In this document: positions 16,012 through 24,369 of the stretch, in pieces
How the letters are laid out: every line of letters starts with the position of its first letter
Position numbering within the stretch: the stretch's first letter is position 1
NCBI RefSeq assembly: GCF_000423045.1
Contig: NZ_KE383971.1
Span: 382,092-446,091 of the forward strand
Length of the DNA: 64,000 nucleotides
From: Christiangramia portivictoriae DSM 23547
GTDB lineage: Bacteria; Bacteroidota; Bacteroidia; Flavobacteriales; Flavobacteriaceae
Direction of reading: 5' to 3'
Position numbers and translations under genes: made by a program
Notes under the pieces: generated by a model
Database searches by the model: none
The model's input: the letters and a program-made list of their open reading frames with translations, nothing else
Told to the model about the DNA's origin: nothing

Positions 16012-17898
16012 TTACTTTACCATATCAAAGCTTCTTTTAATGAAATTGGTTAATTCCTCACCTTTCAGAAGATTCTGAGATAATCTCGCCAGGTCAAGAG
16101 ATTGCTTGATAAGGCGTTGTTGTTTTTTCTCAGTTTTGGTGTTTAAGATCGTATTGATCAACTCGTGATTTGTATTTACCACAAGATTGTACATCTCTGG
16201 CATATTACCCATACCAAACATTCCGCCACCACCGGTTTGCTGCATTTCTTTCATTCTACGCATAAATTCCGGCTGAGTAATAATCAAAGGTGCAGCAGTA
16301 CTATCCATCGCTTCTAGCTGGATCGTATATTTTTCAGAAGGGATTACTTTTTCCAGATCTCCTTTAAGCTGTTCTTTCTCTTCATCAGATAATTTCGAGA
16401 TCTTCTCATCATCTGTTTTGATAAGATTGTCTATATGATCTGAATCTACCCTTACGAAAGATATATTCTCATGCGTGGTCTCCAATTTTTGTAACAGGTG
16501 TGATACAATCGGGCTATCCAGCATCAATACCTTGTAACCTTTGTCTTTCGCAGCCTGAATGTAACTATGTTGCTCGTCTTTATTCGAAGCATATAAGATG
16601 ACCAGCTTATCGTCCTTGTCGGTTTGATTATCCTTGATCACATCCTTAAGTTCTTCAAAAGTGAAGAATTCGTTTTCAGTAGTTGGATACAACGCGAACT
16701 TATCGGCCTTCTCAAAGAATTTATCTTCTGAAAGCATTCCATACTCGATCACGATCTTAATGTCATTCCATTTCTTCTCGAAATCCTCACGATTGTTGTT
16801 GAATAAACTTTTCAGTTTATCTGCCACCTTACGTGTGATATAGCTGGAGATCTTCTTTACGGCACCGTCGGCCTGCAAGTAGGATCTGGAGACGTTAAGA
16901 GGGATATCCGGAGAATCGATCACACCACGAAGCATCGTAAGAAATTCTGGTACGATACCTTCCACATTGTCGGTTACATAAACCTGGTTCTGGTATAACT
17001 GAATTTTATCCTTCTGAATGTTCATGTCCTGAGCCATTCTTGGGAAATAAAGTATCCCGGTAAGATTGAATGGATAATCAACATTTAAGTGGATATGAAA
17101 CAACGGGTCTTCGAACTGCATTGGATACAACTCTCTGTAGAAATCGTTGTAATCTTTTTCTTCAAGGTCAGTAGGCTGCTTCGTCCACGCAGGATTGGGA
17201 TTATTGATAATATTATCAACGGTCTTTGTTTCTGGCTTCGCATCTTCCTTCGCATCCTCTGGAAGTGGCAGGGTTTCTTCTTTAGTACCGAACTTAATTG
17301 GAATTGGCATAAACTTGTTATACTTCACCAAAAGTTCCTGGATTCTGTTCTCTCCAAGAAATTCCTTATCCTCGTCGTTAATATGAAGGATCACCTCTGT
17401 ACCATGAGTGGATTTTTCACCGTCTTCAAGTGTAAACTCCGTAGTACCCTCACAAATCCAGTGAGCCGCAGGTTCATCTTTATGTGATTTAGTAATGATT
17501 TCTACCTTGTTAGCCACCATAAAGGCAGAATAGAAACCAAGTCCAAAATGACCTATTATTCCGCTATCTTTTGCTGAATCCTTGTATTTATCAAGAAACT
17601 CTTCAGCGCCAGAAAATGCTACTTCATTGATATATTTTTTTACTTCCTCTTTGGTCATTCCAATACCCTGATCTATAATGTGCAGAGTATTATTGTCCTT
17701 ATTTACTTTAACCTCTATTACAGGATTGCCATATTCAACATTGGCCTCTCCAAGACTGCTGAGGTGCTTTAATTTTAAAGTCGCGTCGGTTGCGTTCGAG
17801 ATCAGCTCCCTTAAAAAGATTTCATGATCACTGTATAAAAACTTTTTAATAAGCGGAAATATGTTTTCAACAGACACATTTATTTTTCCGGTTGCCAT
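16012..17898 (-). CDS. htpG: Molecular chaperone HtpG (bacterial Hsp90)
   Basis: 628 residues, the normal length. The N-terminal GHKL ATPase domain includes the catalytic Glu in LRELISNATDA, the DQGIGM motif near residue 80 and GHFGLGFYS. The middle domain contains NVSRSYLQ, and the C-terminal dimerisation domain includes GNMPEMYNLVVN. It folds and remodels client proteins in the cytoplasm, and is usually heat-induced. It is read divergently from a TetR regulator; the shared 200-base spacer contains a 24-base imperfect palindrome 58-81 bases upstream of this start. Confidence 0.97.
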   Translation of the reverse strand: MATGKINVSVENIFPLIKKFLYSDHEIFLRELISNATDATLKLKHLSSLGEANVEYGNPVIEVKVNKDNNTLHIIDQGIGMTKEEVKKYINEVAFSGAEEFLDKYKDSAKDSGIIGHFGLGFYSAFMVANKVEIITKSHKDEPAAHWICEGTTEFTLEDGEKSTHGTEVILHINDEDKEFLGENRIQELLVKYNKFMPIPIKFGTKEETLPLPEDAKEDAKPETKTVDNIINNPNPAWTKQPTDLEEKDYNDFYRELYPMQFEDPLFHIHLNVDYPFNLTGILYFPRMAQDMNIQKDKIQLYQNQVYVTDNVEGIVPEFLTMLRGVIDSPDIPLNVSRSYLQADGAVKKISSYITRKVADKLKSLFNNNREDFEKKWNDIKIVIEYGMLSEDKFFEKADKFALYPTTENEFFTFEELKDVIKDNQTDKDDKLVILYASNKDEQHSYIQAAKDKGYKVLMLDSPIVSHLLQKLETTHENISFVRVDSDHIDNLIKTDDEKISKLSDEEKEQLKGDLEKVIPSEKYTIQLEAMDSTAAPLIITQPEFMRRMKEMQQTGGGGMFGMGNMPEMYNLVVNTNHELINTILNTKTEKKQQRLIKQSLDLARLSQNLLKGEELTNFIKRSFDMVK

Positions 17899-17955
17899 AT
17901 AATTAGATTTAAAATTTATTTCGCTCTGGAGATTTCAAAAAAAATACCAATTATG

Positions 17956-17979
17956 TGAAGCTGTCAAACTGGCACTTCA
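17956..17979. promoter_or_regulatory. Imperfect palindrome upstream of htpG (candidate operator)
   Basis: TGAAG-c-TGTCA-AAC-TGGCA-CTTCA: outer arms TGAAG/CTTCA are perfect and inner arms TGTCA/TGGCA have one mismatch. It is 58-81 bases upstream of the htpG ATG, a suitable place for a heat-shock or other regulator. It is not the CIRCE element. Confidence 0.5.
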
Positions 17980-18045
17980 TGTAATGTAGTGGTAACAAGA
18001 ACGTCTAAAGTACCATACATAGCTGAATCAGAACTTTTAACAAAG

Positions 18046-18081
18046 TTTTGTTTATCGAACTAAATAAATACTTAAACAAAA
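18046..18081. promoter_or_regulatory. Inverted repeat upstream of the tetR-like gene (candidate operator)
   Basis: TTTTGTTTA at 18046-18054 and TAAACAAAA at 18073-18081 are perfect reverse complements with an 18-base spacer. The second arm ends three bases before the predicted -7 box at 18085, so a protein bound here would block the promoter. TetR autoregulation is the simplest reading (inference). Confidence 0.45.
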
Positions 18082-18084
18082 CAG

Positions 18085-18092
18085 TATCTTTG
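18085..18092 (+). promoter_or_regulatory. Predicted -7 promoter element of the tetR-like gene
   Basis: TATCTTTG matches TAnnTTTG and lies 17 bases upstream of the ATG at 18110. Confidence 0.55.
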
Positions 18093-18109
18093 TAAAACAA
18101 ATGATGATT

Positions 18110-18781
18110 ATGGCAAAGGCAACAGGAAATAGCAAAGTGAAGAAGAAGCCAAGTGAGGAAAAGCTTATTGCAACTTACATGGACTATGTGCTCATAAATG
18201 AGAAAACTCCCAGGAGTGTTTATAAATTCGCGAAGGAGAACAATATTACAGAACAGGAATTCTACGAATATTTTGGAAGCTTTGATGGGCTCAGAAAGAA
18301 GATCTGGGACAAGTTTTTTGAAAATACGCTAACCGTCATGGAAAAGTCTCCAGATTATCATTCCTTCAGTAATCGTGAAAAGCTTCTGACTTTTTTCTAC
18401 ACATTTTTTGAAGTTCTTACGGCAAATAGAAGTTATGTGTTATATGCCTTAAGTGAGCATAAAGACCGTATGAAGAATTTAGAACAATTAAAAGGGCTTA
18501 GAAAAAAGATGCGAAGATTTGCTAAAGAGTTGATCGCCGATGGCAATAGCGAGAAATCTTTTAAAATTTTTGAGCAGAGTGAAAGTATTTTTAGCGAAGG
18601 GGTCTGGGTTCAATTCTTATTCCTGCTAAAATTCTGGATGGAAGACAACTCTCCATCTTTTGAAAGTACAGATGTCGCCATTGAAAAATCTGTACACACC
18701 GTATTCGATTTGTTTGATAATACGCCTTTGGAACGTGTGGTAGACTTCGGAAAATTCCTGTGGAAAGAACGAATGGCCTAA
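18110..18781 (+). CDS. TetR-family transcriptional regulator
   Basis: 223 residues from the ATG at 18110; earlier in-frame ATGs at 18101 and 18104 are possible. The N-terminal helix-turn-helix is at about residues 15-65 (SVYKFAKENNITEQEFYEYFGSFDGLRKKIWDKF), preceded by a lysine-rich tail. The C-terminal part is all-helical and would bind a ligand and dimerise. It is 10 bases upstream of the ABC1 kinase gene and surely cotranscribed with it. An inverted repeat overlaps its promoter, suggesting autoregulation. The ligand is unknown. Confidence 0.85.
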   Translation: MAKATGNSKVKKKPSEEKLIATYMDYVLINEKTPRSVYKFAKENNITEQEFYEYFGSFDGLRKKIWDKFFENTLTVMEKSPDYHSFSNREKLLTFFYTFFEVLTANRSYVLYALSEHKDRMKNLEQLKGLRKKMRRFAKELIADGNSEKSFKIFEQSESIFSEGVWVQFLFLLKFWMEDNSPSFESTDVAIEKSVHTVFDLFDNTPLERVVDFGKFLWKERMA

Positions 18782-18791
18782 TTGAAAGATT

Positions 18792-20099
18792 ATGAAAACG
18801 ATAGATAAAATTCCAACTGGCAAAATAGGCCGAACCAGTAAACTGGTTCAGACGGGCGTCAAAATTGGTGGGAATTACATTAAATATTATGGAAAAAAGG
18901 CTTTCAATTCTGAACTAACCCGCGATGAACTTGATGAAGATAATGCTTCAGATATTTATGACGGTCTCAAGAGCCTAAAGGGTAGCGCATTGAAAGTGGC
19001 CCAAATGCTTTCGATGGAGAAAAACCTGCTTCCCGGAGCATATGTAGAAAAGTTCAGCCTCGCGCAGTTTAGTGTGCCACCACTTTCAGCACCACTGGTG
19101 AGAAAAACCTTTAAAAAATATAATGGAGCATATCCAGAAGAATTATATGATACGTTTGCAACCCAGTCGGTAAACGCCGCCAGTATCGGTCAGGTACACA
19201 AGGCGACAAAAGATGGGAAAAAACTTGCTGTGAAAATCCAATATCCGGGGGTTGCAGACAGTATCAGCTCAGATCTGGCGATGGTAAAACCAATTGCTTT
19301 GAAGATGTTCAATCTTTCAGCTAAGGATTCTGAGAAATATTTTAAAGAGGTTGAAGGAAAATTGCTGGAAGAGACAGATTATGTGCTGGAGGTGAAGCAA
19401 AGTAAGCATATTTCAAATGCAGCTGCACATATTCCTAATATCAGATTTCCGAAGTATTATGAAGATCTTTCCAGTGAGAGGATCATTACCATGGACTGGA
19501 TGGATGGCATGCACCTTAGTGAGTTTGCGAAACAGAATACCTCGCAGGAACTTGCAGATAAAGTGGGACAGGCACTTTGGGATTTTTATATGTTCCAGAT
19601 CCACGGTTTAAAGATGGTGCACGCAGATCCACATCCCGGCAATTTTATGGTAGATTCTGAGAATAATCTTATCGCGATCGATTTTGGTTGCATCAAACAA
19701 ATTCCAGATGATTTTTACACTCCATATTTTTCATTAACAGATCGTAAAAACCTGGATAATTCAGATTATTTCTTCGGAAGACTTTTTGAATTGGAAATTC
19801 TGCAGGAGAAAGATACCGATAAGGAAAGAAAGTTTTTTTCAGAAATGTTCTACGAGATGTTTGAAATGTTTTCAACTCCTTACCAATCTGAAGTCTTTGA
19901 TTTTACAGACAAGGAGTTTTGGGATAATCTTTCCCAGTTAAGTGAAAAATATTCTAAGGATCCGGAACTACGTCGTATGAATGGTAACAGGGGAAGCAGA
20001 CATTTCTTATATATGAGCAGAACGTTTTTTGGATTATATAATTTGCTACATGATCTCAAGGCTAAAGTTGAGGTGAATAAGTTTAGAGGACTCCTCTAA
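18792..20099 (+). CDS. ABC1/UbiB-family atypical kinase
   Basis: 435 residues. UbiB/ADCK proteins are atypical kinase-like ATPases linked to quinone and lipid metabolism. The A-rich nucleotide loop is AASIGQVH, the catalytic loop is HADPHPGN, and IDFG provides the metal-binding Asp. The N-terminal KxGQ motif that normally occludes the active site reads KVAQ (in LKVAQMLSME), a Gly to Ala change. No C-terminal transmembrane helix is evident. It is cotranscribed with the TetR regulator. This organism makes menaquinone, so a role in ubiquinone synthesis is unlikely; lipid or menaquinone handling is more plausible. Confidence 0.9.
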   Translation: MKTIDKIPTGKIGRTSKLVQTGVKIGGNYIKYYGKKAFNSELTRDELDEDNASDIYDGLKSLKGSALKVAQMLSMEKNLLPGAYVEKFSLAQFSVPPLSAPLVRKTFKKYNGAYPEELYDTFATQSVNAASIGQVHKATKDGKKLAVKIQYPGVADSISSDLAMVKPIALKMFNLSAKDSEKYFKEVEGKLLEETDYVLEVKQSKHISNAAAHIPNIRFPKYYEDLSSERIITMDWMDGMHLSEFAKQNTSQELADKVGQALWDFYMFQIHGLKMVHADPHPGNFMVDSENNLIAIDFGCIKQIPDDFYTPYFSLTDRKNLDNSDYFFGRLFELEILQEKDTDKERKFFSEMFYEMFEMFSTPYQSEVFDFTDKEFWDNLSQLSEKYSKDPELRRMNGNRGSRHFLYMSRTFFGLYNLLHDLKAKVEVNKFRGLL

Positions 20100-20172
20100 T
20101 GGTTGATTTATTGGTTAGGTTGAAGAGAGCGTAGTTGTTGGTAGCAGCTGCGCTTTCTTTTTTTGGTACAAA

Positions 20173-20206
20173 AAAATCCCCCGGTTTCTACGGGGGATTT
20201 TCTTTT
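20173..20206. terminator. Terminator between the ABC1 kinase and S9 peptidase genes
   Basis: AAATCCCCCG, loop GTTTCTA, CGGGGGATTT with A and T runs on both sides. It lies between convergent genes and can serve both. Confidence 0.88.
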
Positions 20207-20222
20207 AGAATAGAGTATTCTG

Positions 20223-22679
20223 TTAATTACCAGCTTCCTGTATTTCAGTTTTCGACTCTATTTCCTTATTCTTTACATATTTTTCCAACCATTGGTCCTG
20301 TTCCCATAAAACATGTAGCACAGATTCTTTGGCGCTGTAGCCATGACTTTCCTTAGGCAACATCACCAATCTTGCAGTTGCGCCTAGTCCTTTGAGAGCA
20401 TTGAAGTAACGTTCGCTTTGCATTGGATAGGTTCCAGAATTATTATCTGCTTCTCCATGGATCATCAACAATGGAGTGTCCATTTTTTCTGCGTGCATAA
20501 ATGGTGACATGGTGTTGTAAATCTCCGGCGCTTCCCAGTAACTTCTTTCTTCACTTTGGAATCCAAATGGTGTAAGCGTACGGTTATAAGCACCACTACG
20601 CGCAATTCCCGCTGCAAATAAATCTGAGTGCGAGAGCAGGTTGGCCGTCATAAATGCACCATAACTATGTCCTCCAACTGCAACGCGGTCGCGATCTACA
20701 TAACCTCGTTCGTCTACTGCATCAATTGCCGCTTTCGCATTTGCCACCAACTGCTTTCTAAACGTGTCATTTGGTTCTTCCTCGCCCTCTCCCACAATAG
20801 GGAAAGAAGCATCATCGAGAACTACATAACCTCTGTTAACCCAATAAATCGGGGAACCATAATAAGGATAAGTGAAATCGTTGGCATTCGAAGTATTCTG
20901 CGAAGCTGAATTTTTATCTTTGAACTCCCTTGGGTATGCCCACATGAACATAGGAAGTTTTTCCGGATTGGACATGTCATATCCGGAAGGGAGGTATAGC
21001 GTAGCGTTCAGTTCCAGGCCATCATCTCTTTTATAAGTGATCACTTCCTTGTGAACATCTTCCAAAGATTTAAATGGATTTTTAAAGTTTGTGATTTGAG
21101 TAAGTTTATTCTTGGCATCAATATCACGAATAAAGTAATTTGGATATTCTGTAGAAGATTCGATACGAACCAGGATCTCACCTTTGTCAATGTCCAATGC
21201 TTCCACCAGGCTTTCCTTTTGATCCTCAAGCGTAGACTGGTACATGCGTTCAGTTTTACCAGAATTGAGATCTATCCTGTCCACGAAAGGGAATTGTCCA
21301 TCTTCAGTAAACCCGGAACCCATCAAGAAAGCTTCGTTTTTGTCAAGTTCAAGTACAGATCGTCCCCACTTGTTTTTAGACATTACGAATCTACCTGGAT
21401 CGCTGTAAACATCCTGATAATTTCTATCAAATATGATCTCCGGCTCTTTGGAAGCATTGGATGGATCGAAAACGTAAGTTTTCGTATTTCTGGTATTCCA
21501 CCAGTAGTCGTTCGCAAGGGCAGTATCATCATCACCCCAGGTGATTCCGCTTGCACGATTTTTAAGTTTTATAAGTGATTTACCTTCCCCTTTAAATGGC
21601 GCTTCCAGTTGAAAATATTCATCTCTATAAGCTACCTCGTTTTCAGGATCTCCACCGTCAAGTGCCATCACATACGTTAAGGTTGCAGGGCGATCACTTC
21701 TCCAGCTCCAGTTACGCTTACCTTCTCTTTCTGCCATAAAACCTTTTGGCAAATCTTCGATCAATGGTACCTCATTGATCATGTTCACTAACTGCCCATT
21801 CTTATCGTAAATATTGGTTTCTGAAGGGAATCTGTAATATGGAACCAGGTAGGAAAATGGCTTTTTTAGATGCGTTATCATCACATATTCGCCATCTGGA
21901 GAAAAGGAGATGTCTGAATACATTTTTGGAGTCATCCAGGAGGTGACCGTTCCATCCAGCGCAACCTTCACGATCTCAGATCTGGCTAACTGTTCAAAAT
22001 TATATTCATCATTAGGATTCTTCAGTAAATCCTGGTAAGTTCTGTTCTGAGCCTCTTTTCCATCACTTACCGAAATTGTAGGACCAGAGGGAACTGAAGT
22101 TTCAGTATCGATCAGGGCTTTTCTATCTTCAGGAAGAGTGGTAACCAGTAGCGCAGAATTATCTCTAAACCAGTTCACGGTGCTGCGCATATTAGCATTT
22201 AGATTTGCTTCGGTAAGTTTTCTTGCAGCAGCATTTTCGATATCGAGCACCCATAATTCTACTCCGGTATCTGTAGTATGAGTAAATGCCATCATGCTTT
22301 CGTCTGGCGACCAGGAAAAGTTGGTAAGGCGAGGGTTTTCCGGAAGTCCGCTAACCTGTACTGGCTCCTTTGCATCTACAGATTTGACTTTGAAATTGTT
22401 ATAATAACTTGCTCTGCTATTAATATTGGTCATGGGATTGATTCTGAGACCACCAAGACGCAATTCTTCTTCGCTTAGTTCAGCTATACTTTTAAATTGA
22501 TCCCTGTAGAGGAAAATCATCATTTCTGCCTCGCTATCGATTAGAGTGGAAGGTGCCAGGGGAACATCAATAAGTTCAAGGATTTCCTGCGGGGGTTTCT
22601 GGTAGTCCAGACTTTCCTGAGCAGCTATTCCATGCAGGAATAGAACAGATCCGGCCAGACATGTCAAAAGTCGGTTCAT
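20223..22679 (-). CDS. Secreted S9-family (prolyl oligopeptidase-like) serine peptidase
   Basis: 818 residues. Signal peptide (about 1-20, ending GIAAQ), an N-terminal beta-propeller (~60-540) and a C-terminal alpha/beta hydrolase domain. The nucleophile is Ser in GGHSYGAFM, the acid Asp is in HGEADNNSG, and the His is in KESHGYS. The GGHSYGAF motif and length resemble glutamyl/acylaminoacyl endopeptidases of the S9 group. It probably degrades peptides in the periplasm. The gene is monocistronic, convergent with the ABC1 kinase gene, and divergent from the KAS III gene. Confidence 0.92.
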   Translation of the reverse strand: MNRLLTCLAGSVLFLHGIAAQESLDYQKPPQEILELIDVPLAPSTLIDSEAEMMIFLYRDQFKSIAELSEEELRLGGLRINPMTNINSRASYYNNFKVKSVDAKEPVQVSGLPENPRLTNFSWSPDESMMAFTHTTDTGVELWVLDIENAAARKLTEANLNANMRSTVNWFRDNSALLVTTLPEDRKALIDTETSVPSGPTISVSDGKEAQNRTYQDLLKNPNDEYNFEQLARSEIVKVALDGTVTSWMTPKMYSDISFSPDGEYVMITHLKKPFSYLVPYYRFPSETNIYDKNGQLVNMINEVPLIEDLPKGFMAEREGKRNWSWRSDRPATLTYVMALDGGDPENEVAYRDEYFQLEAPFKGEGKSLIKLKNRASGITWGDDDTALANDYWWNTRNTKTYVFDPSNASKEPEIIFDRNYQDVYSDPGRFVMSKNKWGRSVLELDKNEAFLMGSGFTEDGQFPFVDRIDLNSGKTERMYQSTLEDQKESLVEALDIDKGEILVRIESSTEYPNYFIRDIDAKNKLTQITNFKNPFKSLEDVHKEVITYKRDDGLELNATLYLPSGYDMSNPEKLPMFMWAYPREFKDKNSASQNTSNANDFTYPYYGSPIYWVNRGYVVLDDASFPIVGEGEEEPNDTFRKQLVANAKAAIDAVDERGYVDRDRVAVGGHSYGAFMTANLLSHSDLFAAGIARSGAYNRTLTPFGFQSEERSYWEAPEIYNTMSPFMHAEKMDTPLLMIHGEADNNSGTYPMQSERYFNALKGLGATARLVMLPKESHGYSAKESVLHVLWEQDQWLEKYVKNKEIESKTEIQEAGN

Positions 22680-22815
22680 AATGTAAATTTTAGATTTTGA
22701 ATTTAAATGATTACAAGCTTATTTGTAGTGTTAATGTTTCTTATATTGCGCGTCGGAATTTTTGCAAATTCATTAAATTTAATAAGAATTATTTTTAATA
22801 TCATAATTTTTACCC

Positions 22816-23826
22816 ATGTATCAAACAAAAATTGCAGGATTAGGAAAATATGTACCGGAGAATGTGGTCACGAACGATGATCTTTCGAAGCTGATGGACA
22901 CCAACGACGAGTGGATTACAGAGCGTACTGGGATCAAAGAGAGAAGACACATTAAGAAAGGTGATGGTAATACCACTGCAAGCATGGGTGTGAAAGCTGC
23001 CAAAATCGCGATCGAAAGAGCCGGCATATCCAAAGACGATATAGATCTTATTGTATTTGCAACTTTAAGTCCAGATTATTATTTCCCTGGATGCGGAGTT
23101 CAGGTTCAGGAAATGCTGGAGATAGCTACCTGTCCCGCGCTGGATGTTCGAAACCAGTGTAGCGGTTTTATTTATGCAGTTTCAGTAGCAGACCAGTTTA
23201 TCAAAACAGGTATGTATAAGAATGTACTTGTTATTGGTAGTGAGAATCATAGTGGTGGTCTTGACTTTACCACCAGAGGACGATCTGTCTCTGTAATTTT
23301 TGGAGATGGAGCAGGAGCAGCCGTGCTTACGAGAAGTGATCATAACGGGCAGGGTATTCTTTCCACACATTTGCATTCAGAAGGGAAGCATGCACTTGAA
23401 CTATCTTTAAAAGGACCAAGCACGAACCATTGGGTGCCGAAAATTATTGCTGAAAATCCTCAGGGAGACGACATTCCTTACTATCCATATATGAATGGTC
23501 AGTTCGTATTCAAAAATGCGATCCAGAGATTTTCAGAAGTCATCAACGAAGGGCTTCAGGAAAACGGACTTTCTGTTTCAGATATCGACATGCTTATTCC
23601 GCATCAGGCGAATCTAAGAATTTCTCAATTCGTCCAGCAAAAGTTCAAACTTGCAGATGACAAGGTTTATAATAATATTCAGAAATATGGAAATACCACA
23701 GCGGCGTCCATTCCTATTGCGCTTACTGAAGCCTGGGAGCAGGGCAAAGTAAAAGAAGGTGATACCGTGGTGCTCGCTGCATTTGGAAGTGGCTTCACCT
23801 GGGGAAGTGCGATTATCAAATGGTAG
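22816..23826 (+). CDS. fabH: Beta-ketoacyl-ACP synthase III
   Basis: 336 residues. KAS III condenses an acyl-CoA with malonyl-ACP to start fatty-acid synthesis, and in branched-chain producers it sets the primer. The catalytic triad is Cys115 (NQCSGF), His in LIPHQANLRI and Asn in YGNTTAASIPIAL. It is not next to plsX or rpmF, where the housekeeping fabH often lies, so this may be a second copy or a KAS III for another acyl chain. The gene is alone on the plus strand with a good terminator. The symbol is given for the enzyme type. Confidence 0.9.
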   Translation: MYQTKIAGLGKYVPENVVTNDDLSKLMDTNDEWITERTGIKERRHIKKGDGNTTASMGVKAAKIAIERAGISKDDIDLIVFATLSPDYYFPGCGVQVQEMLEIATCPALDVRNQCSGFIYAVSVADQFIKTGMYKNVLVIGSENHSGGLDFTTRGRSVSVIFGDGAGAAVLTRSDHNGQGILSTHLHSEGKHALELSLKGPSTNHWVPKIIAENPQGDDIPYYPYMNGQFVFKNAIQRFSEVINEGLQENGLSVSDIDMLIPHQANLRISQFVQQKFKLADDKVYNNIQKYGNTTAASIPIALTEAWEQGKVKEGDTVVLAAFGSGFTWGSAIIKW

Positions 23827-23841
23827 TGAAAAAATTGACGT

Positions 23842-23869
23842 AAAAAGACCGGCATTTGCCGGTCTTTTT
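23842..23869. terminator. Bidirectional terminator after the KAS III gene
   Basis: AAAAAGACCGGC, loop ATTT, GCCGGTCTTTTT: a perfect 12-base-pair stem between convergent genes. Confidence 0.92.
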
Positions 23870-23871
23870 AT

Positions 23872-24069
23872 TTAGATACCTTTAAAGTATTTATAGAGGT
23901 CATAGATCCCGAAGAGAATGAACCCAGCGGCGATCGCAGTTCCAAAGTTATCGGTTTCCAATGCAGTTAGTTTCTGGTACAGTCTAAAGCTTCCGTAGCA
24001 AATAAAAACGATCCCGAGGATAAGGTTCCATTTGTTACGTTGAGGTCTTTCTTCCATTTCATTATTCAT
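23872..24069 (-). CDS. Small membrane protein of unknown function
   Basis: 65 residues with a charged N-terminus (MNNEMEERPQRNK) and two hydrophobic segments (about 15-33 and 44-60). No family recognised. Its start overlaps the end of the upstream DUF2007-like gene by eight bases, so the two are translationally coupled. It lies against the bidirectional terminator of the KAS III gene. Confidence 0.7.
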   Translation of the reverse strand: MNNEMEERPQRNKWNLILGIVFICYGSFRLYQKLTALETDNFGTAIAAGFILFGIYDLYKYFKGI

Positions 24070-24304
24070 GATCGTAGTCGTTTGGGAATGTAGACCTAGC
24101 GATCTTTAAGGCGTTATCGAAATCTTTTTCAAAAACAAATAATAATACCATCCCGTGAGTGGAACCAAAGCCAGCAAGTCTGGCCGACTCCACGTCGTTG
24201 CGAATTCTTGAGTGGATATTGCTTTCACTAAAAAGTTCCTGCAAGTATAGCGCATTGGTTTCTGAACCTGTATATACTCTCTTATATTCTTCTGAAGTAC
24301 TCAT
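24062..24304 (-). CDS. DUF2007-like putative signal-transducing protein
   Basis: 80 residues without membrane segments. The pattern (VYTGSETNALYLQELFSESNIHSRIRND, then GMVLLFVFEKDFDNALKIA) matches the DUF2007 ferredoxin-like fold, whose members carry a short beta-alpha-beta unit with a conserved Ala/Leu-rich helix. The function of the family is unknown. It overlaps the 65-residue membrane protein gene by eight bases. Confidence 0.7.
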   Translation of the reverse strand: MSTSEEYKRVYTGSETNALYLQELFSESNIHSRIRNDVESARLAGFGSTHGMVLLFVFEKDFDNALKIARSTFPNDYDHE

Positions 24305-24369
24305 ATTCTCAAGATAAGATTACAAAATACGAATATACCGAAGTATTTGGCTACTTCATCTAAATTTAA

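Noticed and set aside
17899-18100. Search for a CIRCE (HrcA) element upstream of htpG
   Set aside because: No TTAGCACTC-N9-GAGTGCTAA is present; only the different palindrome at 17956-17979.
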